Assembly (NCBI GenBank): GCA_003574785.1
Contig: QORU01000005.1
Span: forward strand, 310,001-374,000
Source: Taklimakanibacter deserti
GTDB taxonomy: Bacteria; Pseudomonadota; Alphaproteobacteria; Rhizobiales; Aestuariivirgaceae
DNA: 64,000 nucleotides
Direction of reading: 5' to 3'
Position numbers and translations under genes: made by a program. Below the pieces are notes generated by a model that worked only from the letters and a program-made list of their open reading frames with translations, made no database searches and was not told the DNA's origin. Positions 35,206-44,384 of the stretch are shown one piece after another. The stretch's first letter is position 1, and every line of letters begins with the position of its first letter.

Positions 35206-37518
35206 TCAGCTGCATTTCGAATAGCCACAGCTCAGGCAGGTCGAGCAGCCTTCCTGGAAGATGAGCGCCGCCTCGCCGCAACGCGGGCATTGCGCGGCGC
35301 GCTTCTCGTCATTGACGGCGAGCGCCAGGGCTGGCCTGGCATCGGCCTTGATGAGGAAGCCGGTATCGATCATGTGCCGTTCGATGATGCCGCCAATGGC
35401 GGCGAGCAGGCTCGGCACATAGCGCCCTTCCATCCACTGCCCGCCCCTCGGATCGAACACCGCTTTCAGTTCCTCGACCACGAAGGAGACATCGCCGCCG
35501 CGCCGGAACACCGCCGAGATCATGCGCGTCAGCGCCACCGTCCAGGCGAAATGCTCCATGTTCTTCGAGTTGATGAAGATCTCGAAGGGCCGGCGGCGGC
35601 CGTCCTGCAGGATGTCGTTGATGGTGATGTAGATGGCGTGATCGGAATCGGGCCATTTGAGCTTGTAGGTGAAGCCCGGCAGCACCTCATGGCGGGCCAG
35701 AGGCTGCTTCATATAGACGACGTCGCCGGAATCGCGCAGCAGCACCGGATCGCGCACCGCTTCCAAGGGCAGCGCCGCCTGCACCGGCTCCGCCTTGGGC
35801 GTCTCGCCGAGCGACAGCACCGAGCCCGTGATCTCGTTCGGCCGGAAGGTGGTGCAGCCCTTGAGCCCATGCTCATAGGCTTCGAGATAGACCGCCTTGA
35901 AGGCCTCGAAGGAGAGATCGGGCGGGCAGTTGATGGTTTTCGAGATCGATGAATCGATATGAGGCTGGATCGCCGCCTGCATGACGAGATGATCATGCGG
36001 GCTGAGGTCGCTGGTGGTGACGAAGGCGGCAGGCAGCGGCGCATCCGCGCCTTTGAGGCCGCGCCAGAGGCGCGCGGCGTAATCCTCGACCTTCTGGGTC
36101 ACGCGCTCGCCATTGGGCTGCAGCACCTTGCGCTCATAGGCGATCGAGAAAATGGGCTCGATGCCGCTCGACACATTGCCGGCGAAGAGCGAGATGGTGC
36201 CGGTCGGCGCGATCGAGGTGAGGAGCGCGTTGCGGATGCCGTGTTTCGCGATCGCCGCCTTGATGTCGGCGCTGAGCTTGCTCACATGGCCATTGGCCAG
36301 ATAGGCATCGCGGTCATAGAGCGGAAACGCTCCCTTCTCGCGCGCGAGCTCGGCGCTGGCGAGATAGGCCAGCCGCTCGATCTCCGCCATCCATTCGCCC
36401 GCCCGGCGCGCCGCCTCGTCGGAGCCATAGCGCAGGCCGCACATGGCGAGCGCATCGGCAAGCCCGGTCAGCCCGAGCCCGATGCGCCGCTTCGCCAGCG
36501 CTTCCTGGCGCTGCTCGGGCAAGGGATAGTTCGAGACATCGACGACATCGTCCATGAAGCGGATCGCCAGCGGCACGAGGCGCTCGAGCTCCTTCTCATC
36601 GAGTCGCGATTCATCCGTGAACGGATCAATGATGAGAGCGGCGAGATTGACCGAACCCAGGAGGCATGCACCATAAGGCGGAAGTGGCTGTTCGCCGCAA
36701 GGATTCGTCGCCTGGATCGTCTCGCAATAGCTGAGATTGTTCTCTTGGTTGATGCGGTCGATGAAGATCACGCCGGGCTCGGCATAATCGTAAGTCGAGC
36801 GCATGATCTGGTCCCACAAATTGCGCGCGCGCACCGTCTTGTAGGTTTGGCCTGCGAAGACCAAAGGCCAGTCCTTGTCCTCCTTCACCGCCGCCATGAA
36901 ATCGTCGGTGACGAGGACCGAGAGGTTGAACATGCGCAGGCGCTGGGGATCGGCCTTGGCGGCGATGAAGTCCTCGATATCGGGATGATCGCAGCGCAAG
37001 GTGCCCATCATGGCGCCGCGGCGCGAGCCCGCCGACATGATGGTGCGGCACATCGCATCCCACACATCCATGAAGCTCAAAGGGCCCGAGGCATCGGCGC
37101 CCACACCTTTGACCGCCGCACCCTTGGGCCTGAGCGTCGAGAAATCCATGCCGACGCCGCCGCCCTGCTGCATGGTGAGGGCGGCCTCTTTCAAGGCATC
37201 GAAGATGCCGGAAAGCGAGTCGTCGATCCGGCCCATGACGAAGCAGTTGAAGAGGGTGACATTGCGTTCCGTGCCGGCGCCCGACAGGATGCGTCCCGCA
37301 GGCAGGTAGCGGTAATCCTTGAGCAGGCCCTCGAAGGCCCTGGCCCATTTGGCTCGGATCCCGGGCTTCTCGGCTTCGGCCACCGCTTGCGCCACGCGTT
37401 TCCAGCTCGCTTCCACCGTCGCATCGACGGCCGCCCCGTCGGGACGCTTGAAGCGGTATTTCATGTCCCAGATCTCGGCCGAGATCGGGTCGAGGAAACT
37501 CTGCTCGCTGGCGGACAT
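35206..37518 (-). CDS. nrdJ: Adenosylcobalamin-dependent ribonucleotide reductase (class II)
   Basis: The 770-residue product reduces ribonucleotides without oxygen dependence, using adenosylcobalamin. Visible elements: [53 protein letters not shown], the active-site loop [41 protein letters not shown], and a C-terminal zinc-ribbon-like [24 protein letters not shown]. It is the shorter NrdJ form. No B12 riboswitch was seen upstream. A TATAAT -10 lies about 30 bases before the start. Confidence 0.95.
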   Translation of the reverse strand: MSASEQSFLDPISAEIWDMKYRFKRPDGAAVDATVEASWKRVAQAVAEAEKPGIRAKWARAFEGLLKDYRYLPAGRILSGAGTERNVTLFNCFVMGRIDDSLSGIFDALKEAALTMQQGGGVGMDFSTLRPKGAAVKGVGADASGPLSFMDVWDAMCRTIMSAGSRRGAMMGTLRCDHPDIEDFIAAKADPQRLRMFNLSVLVTDDFMAAVKEDKDWPLVFAGQTYKTVRARNLWDQIMRSTYDYAEPGVIFIDRINQENNLSYCETIQATNPCGEQPLPPYGACLLGSVNLAALIIDPFTDESRLDEKELERLVPLAIRFMDDVVDVSNYPLPEQRQEALAKRRIGLGLTGLADALAMCGLRYGSDEAARRAGEWMAEIERLAYLASAELAREKGAFPLYDRDAYLANGHVSKLSADIKAAIAKHGIRNALLTSIAPTGTISLFAGNVSSGIEPIFSIAYERKVLQPNGERVTQKVEDYAARLWRGLKGADAPLPAAFVTTSDLSPHDHLVMQAAIQPHIDSSISKTINCPPDLSFEAFKAVYLEAYEHGLKGCTTFRPNEITGSVLSLGETPKAEPVQAALPLEAVRDPVLLRDSGDVVYMKQPLARHEVLPGFTYKLKWPDSDHAIYITINDILQDGRRRPFEIFINSKNMEHFAWTVALTRMISAVFRRGGDVSFVVEELKAVFDPRGGQWMEGRYVPSLLAAIGGIIERHMIDTGFLIKADARPALALAVNDEKRAAQCPRCGEAALIFQEGCSTCLSCGYSKCS

Positions 37519-37538
37519 CGGCTACTCGCTGACTGACG

Positions 37539-37637
37539 ATCTATCCATTATATAGTAGCGTTCTTGTTTTGGACATGCCCGTTTTAGGGGCATGGTTGCT
37601 ATTCCATACAAAATTTTGTATAGACCTGGAGTATTAG
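37539..37637. promoter_or_regulatory. Divergent promoter region of nrdJ and the toxin operon
   Basis: On the minus strand TATAAT (within CTATATAATGG, about 37546-37551) is a consensus -10 for nrdJ, but no good -35 is visible. A hairpin CATGCCC/GGGCATG lies at 37574-37594. On the other side a perfect 16-bp palindrome, ATACAAAATTTTGTAT (37606-37621), lies 16 bases before the toxin start codon; it is the likely operator for the HTH antitoxin. Confidence 0.6.
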
Positions 37638-37970
37638 GTGGCAAAGGATGTCATATTCCGTGGAAGCACTCTAGACGACCTGCGAGCCTTCCCGGGTTCG
37701 GCAAGGCGAGAGGCTGGATATCAACTGGACCATGTGCAGAACGGCCGCGAGCCCGACAACTGGAAGCCAATAAATTCAATTGGGAAAGGTGTGCTGGAGA
37801 TCAGAATAAAGGATGCAGCCGGAGCCTTTCGAGTCATCTATGTCGCAAAATTCGCCGATGCTGTTTATGTGCTGCATTGCTTCCAGAAGAAGACAGAGAA
37901 AACCAGCAAGCCCGATCTTGATCTCGCCGCCAAACGTTATCGTGACCTGCTGCAGGAATTGAACCGATGA
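37638..37970 (+). CDS. higB: HigB-type toxin (phage Gp49-like, DUF891)
   Basis: The 110-residue protein belongs to the RelE/HigB superfamily: LDDLRAFPGSARREAGYQLD, NWKPINSIGKGVLEIRIKDA, then FRVIYVAKFADAVYVLHCFQ, KKTEKTSKPDLDLA and a C-terminal Arg-rich helix. Members cleave mRNA on the ribosome. GTG 37638 is used, with GGAG seven bases upstream. It overlaps the next gene by four bases (ATGA), and a palindromic operator precedes it. Confidence 0.9.
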   Translation: MAKDVIFRGSTLDDLRAFPGSARREAGYQLDHVQNGREPDNWKPINSIGKGVLEIRIKDAAGAFRVIYVAKFADAVYVLHCFQKKTEKTSKPDLDLAAKRYRDLLQELNR

Positions 37971-38248
37971 CCAATGAACGTTTCGAAAGCATCTGGGACG
38001 CCATAAGCGACACTCCAGCCGAAGCAGAGAACATGAAGCTCCGGTCGGCGCTGATGATGGCGTTGAAGGATCATATCGCTGCTAAGGGACTGAACCAGTC
38101 CGAGGCCGCCAAGCTTTTCGGTGTGACTCAGCCACGCATCTCGGACCTTATGCGCGGCAAGATCGATCTCTTCGGCCTAGACACATTGGTGAACATGGTC
38201 GCGGCAGCTGGCATGCGTGTCGAGATGAACATTAAGAAGGCCGCATGA
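37967..38248 (+). CDS. higA: HTH antitoxin, XRE family (HigA-like)
   Basis: The 93-residue product matches the usual partner of DUF891 toxins: FESIWDAISDTPAEAENMKL, then the helix-turn-helix LNQSEAAKLFGVTQPRISDL and MRGKIDLFGLDTLVNMVAAA. It should neutralise the toxin and bind the palindrome at 37606-37621. It overlaps both the toxin (ATGA) and the following HTH gene (ATGA), so the three genes form one translation-coupled unit. Confidence 0.9.
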   Translation: MTNERFESIWDAISDTPAEAENMKLRSALMMALKDHIAAKGLNQSEAAKLFGVTQPRISDLMRGKIDLFGLDTLVNMVAAAGMRVEMNIKKAA

Positions 38249-38580
38249 GAACGCTCAGGAGCGAACATACTGGCACCGAATTGAGCAGTGGCAATGTGTT
38301 CGCCGATCTCGGCTTTGACAATCCGGAAGAAGAGCTGCTGAAGGCCAAGCTCGCGCGGGAGATCCGCGCCATCATCAAGCGGCGGCGGCTGACTCAGGCA
38401 AAGGCAGCCAGCCTTCTGGGCATGAAACAGCCTGATATATCGGCCATTGTCACCGGGCGGACTGGCAAGTTCTCCATCGACCGGCTCGTGCGCTGCCTGG
38501 ATCGGCTTGATTACAAGGTCGACGTCGTTGTGCGTCACAAGGCGCGCCGCGCCAGCCGCCCTGCGACCAAGGCAGCCTAG
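38245..38580 (+). CDS. Second HTH antitoxin-like protein, XRE family
   Basis: A 111-residue protein with GNVFADLGFDNPEEELLKAK, the helix-turn-helix LTQAKAASLLGMKQPDISAI and FSIDRLVRCLDRLDYKVDVV. This is the pattern of HTH antitoxins (COG5606) that normally have their own RelE-type toxin. No second toxin gene is next to it. It is similar in layout to the first antitoxin but too divergent for a recent duplicate, so it is probably an orphan antitoxin recruited into the operon. Confidence 0.85.
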   Translation: MRTLRSEHTGTELSSGNVFADLGFDNPEEELLKAKLAREIRAIIKRRRLTQAKAASLLGMKQPDISAIVTGRTGKFSIDRLVRCLDRLDYKVDVVVRHKARRASRPATKAA

Positions 38581-38592
38581 GTGAAAACGCCG

Positions 38593-38976
38593 ATGTCCGA
38601 TCTTGATCGCAACAAGCGCAATGTCATGGCCTTCTATGACCTGATGTTCAACCAATGCCGGCCGCGCGAGGCGATCGAGCGTTATGCGGGCGCCCATTAC
38701 ACCCAGCACAATCCGGGCGTCGCCGACGGCAAGGAAGGCTTCGTCGCCTATTTCGAGGAAGCGGCGCGCGACTATCCGGGCAAGCGCGTCGAGTTCATGC
38801 GGGTGATCGCCGAGGGGGACCTGGTAGTGCTGCACTGCCGGCAGGACTGGCCCGGCGATCATGTCTGGGCCGGCATCGACATCTTCCGTCTCGATGAAGA
38901 CGGCAAGATCGTCGAGCATTGGGATGTCCTGCAGATCGTGCCGGAGAAGGCCGCCAATCCGAACGGGATGTTTTGA
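38593..38976 (+). CDS. NTF2/SnoaL-like protein
   Basis: A 127-residue SnoaL-like protein: [24 protein letters not shown] N-terminus, [39 protein letters not shown] and a C-terminal [20 protein letters not shown]. This is the common predicted-ester-cyclase/aldol-condensation type, with no specific substrate known. ATG 38593 is preferred over GTG 38581 because AGGTGA sits eight bases before it. The gene begins 13 bases after the second antitoxin. Confidence 0.85.
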   Translation: MSDLDRNKRNVMAFYDLMFNQCRPREAIERYAGAHYTQHNPGVADGKEGFVAYFEEAARDYPGKRVEFMRVIAEGDLVVLHCRQDWPGDHVWAGIDIFRLDEDGKIVEHWDVLQIVPEKAANPNGMF

Positions 38977-39002
38977 GCGGGTGGGCGGGCGAGCCTGCCC
39001 CT

Positions 39003-39035
39003 AAAACGCAAAACCCCGAGCCGAGGCCCGGGGGT
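39003..39035 (-). terminator. Terminator-like hairpin before the NYN gene
   Basis: AACCCC...GGGGTT (about 39012-39036) encloses a small GCC/GGC pairing. The T-rich side (TTTTGCGTTTT) lies on the minus strand, so it would stop antisense transcription from the plsC side better than it would end the plus-strand gene upstream. The role is uncertain. Confidence 0.4.
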
Positions 39036-39067
39036 TGCTAGCGGCGTACCGCATTGCGTTGACGACG

Positions 39068-39076
39068 TGATATATA
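39068..39076 (+). promoter_or_regulatory. Extended -10 candidate for the NYN gene
   Basis: TGATATATA fits an extended -10 (TGN-TATAAT-like), 35 bases before the start codon at 39111. No clear -35 accompanies it. Confidence 0.35.
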
Positions 39077-39110
39077 CGGGATCGGACGCGGAAAGTCAAG
39101 GCTGAGCAGC

Positions 39111-39773
39111 ATGCTGAAAGCGGCATTCTACTATGATGGCTTCAATTTATATCACGCAATCAATGACTTAGGCGAACCCTACCTCAAATGGTGCAATCTC
39201 TGGGAGCTCGGCGAGCGCCTGATCCCCAAGCAGACGGAACAGCTCGTGAGGGTTGTCTTCTGCACCGCCTTCTACCCTGGCGATGAGCGCAAGAAATGGC
39301 GGCACCAGCAATATCTGAATGCCCTGGAGAATGTCGGGGTGACGACGATCAAGGGTCACTATGTGCATGAAGAGATCAACTGCAACAAGTGCCGCAAGGC
39401 CTGGGAAAGACCGACCGAGAAGGAGACGGACATCAATGTGGCCCTGAGCCTCATCACCGATGCCCAGGATAATGTTTTCGACAAGGCCTATCTGGTGACG
39501 GCCGATTCCGACCAGGCCGCGACGGCGCGAGTCTTCAGGGACCGGTTTCCGGAAAAGCAACTGATCACGGTCGCTCCCCCGGGCCGGAATTTCTCGGTCG
39601 ACATCGCCCGCTATACCGGCGGTAACCGGCTCGCCATCACCAAGGATCATCTCGACTGGACGGTGTTCCCGGCCATCGTCATGAGCGGCACCAATCCATC
39701 CGGAAGACGGCCGCGCGAATATGACCCGCCAGCGTGGTGGGTACACCCGCGGGATCGCGCGCCGGCAGCGTGA
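39111..39773 (+). CDS. NYN (PIN-like) domain ribonuclease
   Basis: The 220-residue protein has the NYN-domain acidic residues: AAFYYDGFNLYHAI (Asp near residue 9), EKETDINVALSLITDA (Glu/Asp near 105) and AYLVTADSDQAATARVFRDR (Asp pair near 130). An insert with CNKCRKAWERP is a possible half zinc knuckle. NYN proteins are predicted metal-dependent RNases (LabA/DUF88 group). It stands alone, convergent with plsC; its target is unknown. Confidence 0.88.
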   Translation: MLKAAFYYDGFNLYHAINDLGEPYLKWCNLWELGERLIPKQTEQLVRVVFCTAFYPGDERKKWRHQQYLNALENVGVTTIKGHYVHEEINCNKCRKAWERPTEKETDINVALSLITDAQDNVFDKAYLVTADSDQAATARVFRDRFPEKQLITVAPPGRNFSVDIARYTGGNRLAITKDHLDWTVFPAIVMSGTNPSGRRPREYDPPAWWVHPRDRAPAA

Positions 39774-39777
39774 CGGG

Positions 39778-40503
39778 TCAGGCGGGACTCTCGGAACCTT
39801 CTTCCACCAGCTTCGCCGTCGCTGTCTCGATCACGGTTTCGAGTCGCTGCGTAAATTCGCGCCGTGGGAGGCCGGCTTCGATCAGAGGGAGGATCTCGAC
39901 CACGATGGTGCCCGGATAGCGCAGGAACTTGCGCCTCGGCCAATAGAGGCCGGAATTGAGCGCAATGGGAAGGCACTTGATGCCGAGCTGGAGATAGAGC
40001 GCGGCCGCTCCCGGTTTGTAGTCGGGCTCAGCGCCGGGCGGACGCCTGGTCCCCTCCGGAAAGATCACGATCTGGCGGCCCATCGCCACCGCTTCCTTGG
40101 CGCGCGTCACCATGGCCTTGAGCGCCGAGGCCCCCGAAGAGCGCTCGACCGGGATCATGCGGAATTTCGGGATGAACCAGCCGAAGAGCGGAATGAAGAC
40201 GAGCTCGCGCTTCAGCACCATGGCCGGATCGTCGAACAGAGTGAGGATCGCGAAAGTGTCCCAGGCCGATTGATGCTTCGCTGCAACGAGCACCGCGCCT
40301 TGCGGGATGTTCTCGGCACCCCGCACCTCATAGCGCGTGCCGCAGATGACCTCGAGCCACCACAGGCTGGCTTTGCCCCAGGCCTGCAGCGCCCGGATCG
40401 ACCACTTGCGCGGCGTCAGATAGAAGGGCGAGCCCAGCACCAGGAACAGAACCGTGTTCACGTAGAACACGATGTTGAAGACGATCGAGCGGAAGGTGAT
40501 CAC
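39778..40503 (-). CDS. plsC: 1-acyl-sn-glycerol-3-phosphate acyltransferase
   Basis: The 241-residue membrane acyltransferase makes phosphatidic acid. The catalytic NHxSxxD-type motif appears as AAKHQSAWDTFAI, and block III as VIFPEGTRRPPG. It starts with one transmembrane helix. The start is GTG 40503, overlapping the ftsX stop by four bases; the open frame continues upstream but out of character with the family. It is the third gene of an ftsE-ftsX-plsC operon. Confidence 0.93.
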   Translation of the reverse strand: MITFRSIVFNIVFYVNTVLFLVLGSPFYLTPRKWSIRALQAWGKASLWWLEVICGTRYEVRGAENIPQGAVLVAAKHQSAWDTFAILTLFDDPAMVLKRELVFIPLFGWFIPKFRMIPVERSSGASALKAMVTRAKEAVAMGRQIVIFPEGTRRPPGAEPDYKPGAAALYLQLGIKCLPIALNSGLYWPRRKFLRYPGTIVVEILPLIEAGLPRREFTQRLETVIETATAKLVEEGSESPA

Positions 40504-41411
40504 CTGAGGCTCTTCAGGATGCGCATGAGCGTCACGCGGGACGTGATGAGGCAGATGAGGGTCGCGACCAACGGCACCGCGAGCAGCACCAGATAGTTCT
40601 GCACGAGCTTGGCGCTGGCGAGCGACAGGAACTCGCGCGAGATGGCGGAAAAGCTTTCCGGCGCCGCGCCCGCGGCGAGGAAGAAGGTGAGGATGCCGAG
40701 GATGAGGCCGATGATGCCGGCGGTGAGCCCGGTCTTGAGGAACCTGCCCCATACCTGGCGCGCGATGAAGCTGTCGCGCGCGCCGACGAGATGCAGGACC
40801 TCCACCACCTCGCGATTGGCCTCGAGGGCGGCGCGCGTCGCGAAGATCACAATAGCGACGGCGCAGATGCCGATGAGCACCAGGATGGCGTAAGCGAGCG
40901 TCGTCAAGACGCGCGCCATGCGCGTGAGCTCGGCCTGCCAGCGCTTATGCGTGTCGAGGCTGACCCCCGGCACCTCGTTGCGCAACTGGGTGTCGAGGGC
41001 GGCGAAATCGAGCGGATGGTCGGGATCGATCTCGACCGCGATGAGCCGCGGCACCGGCAGGTCCTCGAGCCCGTCGATGCCGCCGATCCAGGGCTCGAGC
41101 AGCTCGATCGCCGCCTTCTCGTCGAGCACCGTGACCTTCAATATGCCGGGCGTCGCCTTGAGGATCGCCGCCGCCTTGGCGAGATCCTCTTCCATGTTGC
41201 GGCCGGCGACCTCGCGGACCTGCACGGTGATCTCGCGCGCGAGGTCGCCGGTCCAGGCTTCGACCGAGCGGTTGATGAGGACGAGCCCGCCCGCCGCGAG
41301 GACGGCCAGATAGCACATCACCGCCATGGCCATGACGAGCGTGCGCAAGGGCGCCGCTTTCGGCGGGATGATCGGCTCAGGCCGGTGCGAGGTTTTCTCG
41401 CTCATGCTCAT
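40500..41411 (-). CDS. ftsX: Cell division protein FtsX
   Basis: A 303-residue permease-like protein with four transmembrane helices: one N-terminal (about residues 23-50) and three in the last 140 residues, with a periplasmic domain between them that activates cell-wall hydrolases. Family traits include LEPWIGGIDGLEDLPVPRLI and VVEVLHLVGARDSFIARQVW. It overlaps ftsE by four bases and plsC by four bases. Confidence 0.92.
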   Translation of the reverse strand: MSMSEKTSHRPEPIIPPKAAPLRTLVMAMAVMCYLAVLAAGGLVLINRSVEAWTGDLAREITVQVREVAGRNMEEDLAKAAAILKATPGILKVTVLDEKAAIELLEPWIGGIDGLEDLPVPRLIAVEIDPDHPLDFAALDTQLRNEVPGVSLDTHKRWQAELTRMARVLTTLAYAILVLIGICAVAIVIFATRAALEANREVVEVLHLVGARDSFIARQVWGRFLKTGLTAGIIGLILGILTFFLAAGAAPESFSAISREFLSLASAKLVQNYLVLLAVPLVATLICLITSRVTLMRILKSLR

Positions 41412-42067
41412 GCGGCGAGCCTCAGCTCGCCCTGCTCGAGTGTCATCACCGGCATCCGCGCCTGCGCGATCAGCTGCGTGTCATGGGTGGCGATGAGCAC
41501 CGTGGTGCCGAGGCGGTTGAGCTCGAGGAAGAGCCGCAACAGGCGCTTGGCGAGAGCGGGATCGACATTGCCCGTCGGCTCGTCGGCGAGCAGGAGCTGC
41601 GGCTTGGCGATGACGGCGCGCGCGATCGCGGCGCGCTGCTTCTCGCCGCCCGACAGCACTTGCGGCATCACCCGCGCCTGCTCGGCGAGCCCCACCCATT
41701 TGAGGAGCTCCATGACATCGGCTCGATACTTTTCTTCCGCCAGCCCCGCGACGCGCAGTGGCAGAGCGACATTCTCGTAAGTGGTCAGATGGTCGAGCAG
41801 GCGGAACTCCTGGAACACGATGCCGATGCGGCGGCGCAGCAGCGGCAGGTCGCTCCGGCCGATCTGGGTGGTGTCCTGGCCGAAGACGCTCATGAAGCCG
41901 CGGGTGGGAGCGAGCGACAGAAACAGGAGGCGCAAGAGCGACGTCTTGCCGGCGCCCGAGGGGCCGGTGAGGAAGCGGAACTCGCCCGGCGCCAGGACGA
42001 AAGAGATGTCCCGGAGCACTTCCGGCCCGTGCCCGTAGCGCAGGCCCACATTTTCGAGACGAACCAC
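41408..42067 (-). CDS. ftsE: Cell division ATP-binding protein FtsE
   Basis: The 219-residue ABC ATPase partner of FtsX. Walker A is TGPSGAGKTSLLRLL, the signature VLSGGEKQRAAIAR and Walker B LLLADEPTGNVDPAL, followed by LIATHD. FVLAPGEFRFLTGPSGAGKT near residue 27 is typical of FtsE. It is first in the ftsE-ftsX-plsC operon and divergent from the zinc-ribbon gene. Confidence 0.94.
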   Translation of the reverse strand: MVRLENVGLRYGHGPEVLRDISFVLAPGEFRFLTGPSGAGKTSLLRLLFLSLAPTRGFMSVFGQDTTQIGRSDLPLLRRRIGIVFQEFRLLDHLTTYENVALPLRVAGLAEEKYRADVMELLKWVGLAEQARVMPQVLSGGEKQRAAIARAVIAKPQLLLADEPTGNVDPALAKRLLRLFLELNRLGTTVLIATHDTQLIAQARMPVMTLEQGELRLAA

Positions 42068-42194
42068 TTGGGATGCTCCTGTTTCGGTTCAGGTTCTTTC
42101 GCCTTAACGCCGCATTAACCCTGTTCGCCGTTAATCTTCAAGGCCATGCGGGAACTGCCCGGCCTGGCTCGAATCGTTCCGACGGCCCGATCAA

Positions 42195-42935
42195 ATGATA
42201 GTCGCCTGCCCTGCTTGCGCAACACGCTATGACTTCCCGTCTTCCCGCTTCACCGCGAGCGGCACCATGGTGCGCTGCGTCGAATGCGGCCACAATTGGA
42301 TCGAGAGCCGGCCCACGGAGATCATCGACGTCTCGCCGCGTCCGGTTGAGGCCCCGGAGCGGGTTCCGGCGCCGATCTCGCCGCCCGAGCCCGACGCCGA
42401 CCGCGAAGTGCGCCGCCTGACCGAGGCGTCCCGGATGGCGCGCGCCGAGTTCGAGACCGCCGAGCGCCAGAGGCGCAAGCAGCTTTACGGCTGGGCGGGC
42501 TTCGCCGCCGCCGTCCTGGCGCCGGTCATCATGGCCCTCCTCAATCCGGAAATGACGGTGCGCTTCTTCCCCGCCAGTGTCGGGATCTTCGCGGGGCTCG
42601 GCACCAAGGTGAACATCTATGGCCTCGAGGTGCGCCGGATCGAGCAGCAGCATGTGATCGTCGACGGCACGCGGGTCATCTCGATCAGGGGCGAGATCGT
42701 CAATGTCAGCGACCGCGACCGCAAGGTGCCCTCGCTGCGCTTCACGCTGCAGAACAACGCCCAAGACGACGTCTATGCCTGGACGCTCGATTCGGGGATA
42801 AGGCCGTTGCGCCCGGGCGAGATGACGACCTTCACCACCCGCGTCGCTTCGCCGCCGCCGATGGCGGAAAATGTGCAGATTCGCTTTGCCCATGCCGATG
42901 AAATTGGCGTAAACGGCGGGGATGAGTCACATTGA
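42195..42935 (+). CDS. MJ0042-type zinc-ribbon membrane protein
   Basis: The 246-residue protein starts with a zinc ribbon, CPACATRYDFPSSRF and VRCVECGHNW (four Cys at residues 5, 8, 28 and 31). A Pro-rich linker, a charged helix and one transmembrane helix (about 97-118, FAAAVLAPVIMALL) follow, then a C-terminal DUF3426-like domain with RGEIVNVSDRDRKVPSLRFT and LRPGEMTTFTTRV. The role is unknown; the layout places the ribbon in the cytosol. It overlaps hpt by 14 bases. Confidence 0.85.
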   Translation: MIVACPACATRYDFPSSRFTASGTMVRCVECGHNWIESRPTEIIDVSPRPVEAPERVPAPISPPEPDADREVRRLTEASRMARAEFETAERQRRKQLYGWAGFAAAVLAPVIMALLNPEMTVRFFPASVGIFAGLGTKVNIYGLEVRRIEQQHVIVDGTRVISIRGEIVNVSDRDRKVPSLRFTLQNNAQDDVYAWTLDSGIRPLRPGEMTTFTTRVASPPPMAENVQIRFAHADEIGVNGGDESH

Positions 42936-43473
42936 AATAGACGGTCACCGCATCGCGGTGCTGTTCTCCGAAGCTGAAATCTCCGAACGCATCGAAGCGA
43001 TCGCCAAGGCCATTGCCGCGAAGCGCCCGCACCGCCTGCTGGTGGTGCCGGTGCTGAAGGGAAGCTTCGTCTTCGCCGCCGATCTCATCCGCGCCATGCA
43101 CCGGGCCGGCCTCTCGCCCGAGGTCGATTTCATGATGCTGGCGAGCTATCGCGACAAGACGCGCTCGTCCGGCAAGGTCGAGGTGCTGCGCGACGTCGAA
43201 TCGTCGATCACCGACCGCGACATATTGCTGATCGACGACATCCTCGAATCGGGCCGCACCCTCGCCTATGCCAAGGACCTGCTCGCCGCGCGCGGCGCCA
43301 AGAGTGTCTCGACCGCGGTGCTGCTCGAGAAACCGGGCCATCTCGCCGCCGATATCGAGGCCGATCACCGGGGCTTCATCTGCCCCGACAAATTCGTCGT
43401 CGGCTATGGCATGGACATGGCGCATCAGTTCCGCGAACTGCCTTTCGTCGGCCACGTGCTGACGGCGAAATAG
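42922..43473 (+). CDS. hpt: Hypoxanthine phosphoribosyltransferase
   Basis: The 183-residue purine-salvage enzyme has the PRPP-binding loop IDDILESGRTLAYA (about residues 97-110), the N-terminal VVPVLKGSFVFAADLIR and, near the end, FVVGYGMDMAHQFRELPFV. Length and motif spacing are standard. The start overlaps the end of the zinc-ribbon gene by 14 bases. Confidence 0.95.
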   Translation: MSHIEIDGHRIAVLFSEAEISERIEAIAKAIAAKRPHRLLVVPVLKGSFVFAADLIRAMHRAGLSPEVDFMMLASYRDKTRSSGKVEVLRDVESSITDRDILLIDDILESGRTLAYAKDLLAARGAKSVSTAVLLEKPGHLAADIEADHRGFICPDKFVVGYGMDMAHQFRELPFVGHVLTAK

Positions 43474-43474
43474 C

Positions 43475-43596
43475 GCATCGGCCCGAAAAGTTCATGGCCG
43501 CCCTCCGAGGCGGCCATCCAGTTTGGCGCGTGATCGGACGGAAAACCGGTACCCACTTTTCCTGATCACGCTTGCGCTTTTCGGATAAGCCGATGC
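43475..43596. repeat. Nested bulged-hairpin element after hpt
   Basis: The outer hairpin is GCATCGGC/GCCGATGC (43475-43482 with 43589-43596), bulge ATAA (43585-43588), inner arm CCGAAAAG/CTTTTCGG. Its large loop contains a perfect hairpin ATGGCCGCC/GGCGGCCAT (43494-43517) and a second bulged hairpin GCGTGATC/GATCACGC (43528-43571) whose GGAAAACCGG...CCACTTTTCC core resembles a repeat widespread in rhizobial genomes. It fills the gap between the convergent hpt and SDR genes. Confidence 0.8.
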
Positions 43597-43612
43597 TTAA
43601 ACAAAGATGCCT

Positions 43613-44380
43613 TCAAAAGTGCGTGAGATAGCCGCCATCGACCACCAGCGTGTGGCCGGTGACATAGGAGGCCGCCGGTGAAGCGAGGAAGACGACAGCG
43701 CCCGCGACCTCGTCCGGCCGGCCCCAGCGCCCGAGCGATGTCCGCTGCTTGAGCCATTGCCCGATCCGCTCATCCTCGCGGAGTGCGGCATTCGCCTCGG
43801 TCGCGAAGAAGCCCGGCGCCACCGCATTGACGGTGATGCCGTGCCGGCCGAGCTCGGCGGCGAGCGAGCGCGTCAATGCAGCGAGCCCGCCCTTGGCCGT
43901 CGTGTAGACGGCATCGGCGTCATTGGCGATGGGCCCTGCGATCGAGGTGATATTGATGATGCGCCCGCCCTGCGCCTTGGCGATCATCAGGCGCGCGGCG
44001 CGGCGCGCCAGCTCGAAGGGGGCGATGAGATCGGCCTCCAGCAGCTCGCGCACATCCGCGAGATCGAATTCGAACAGGCTGCGCCGGTCGCGCCGGCCGA
44101 CATTGTTGATGAGGATGTCGAGGCGGCCTTTGCCCGTTTCGATCCGCGCGAAGGCCTTCGCCACCGCTTCGGCCTCGGTGACGTCGAAAGCAAGCGCTTC
44201 CGCCGAACCGCCGTCGCTGCGGATCGCCGCGGCCTCGGTTTCGAGCGTCGCCGCGGTGCGGCCATTGAGGAGCACATGGGCGCCGGCCTTGGCCAGCGCC
44301 CGGGCGATCGCGAGGCCCAGTCCCTGGCCCGCGCCGGTGACCAGCGCCGTTCTTCCGTCGAGAGCAAAGGGATGCGTCAT
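43613..44380 (-). CDS. SDR family oxidoreductase (gluconate 5-dehydrogenase-like)
   Basis: The 255-residue short-chain dehydrogenase has the cofactor loop [24 protein letters not shown] in place of NNAG, catalytic Ser in INITSIAG and the Y-x3-K pair in [21 protein letters not shown] is the usual post-catalytic block. It resembles gluconate 5-dehydrogenases but the substrate is not certain. ATG 44380 is chosen (four bases after the upstream methyltransferase stop); ATG 44410 would add ten unusual residues. Confidence 0.88.
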   Translation of the reverse strand: MTHPFALDGRTALVTGAGQGLGLAIARALAKAGAHVLLNGRTAATLETEAAAIRSDGGSAEALAFDVTEAEAVAKAFARIETGKGRLDILINNVGRRDRRSLFEFDLADVRELLEADLIAPFELARRAARLMIAKAQGGRIINITSIAGPIANDADAVYTTAKGGLAALTRSLAAELGRHGITVNAVAPGFFATEANAALREDERIGQWLKQRTSLGRWGRPDEVAGAVVFLASPAASYVTGHTLVVDGGYLTHF

Positions 44381-44384
44381 CGAA

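Noticed and set aside
37519..37640. Second LexA box or B12 riboswitch upstream of nrdJ
   Set aside because: GTTCTTGTTTTGGAC resembles GTTC-N7-GTTC only in its first half. No B12-box-like sequence or multi-stem leader is present in the short 5' region; none was seen before pduO either.
39036..39070. Conserved leader RNA before the NYN gene
   Set aside because: The segment GGCGTACCGCATTGCG looks structured and a similar GGCGTACGCAATAC follows the terminator at 34638, but the likeness is short and no consistent fold was found.
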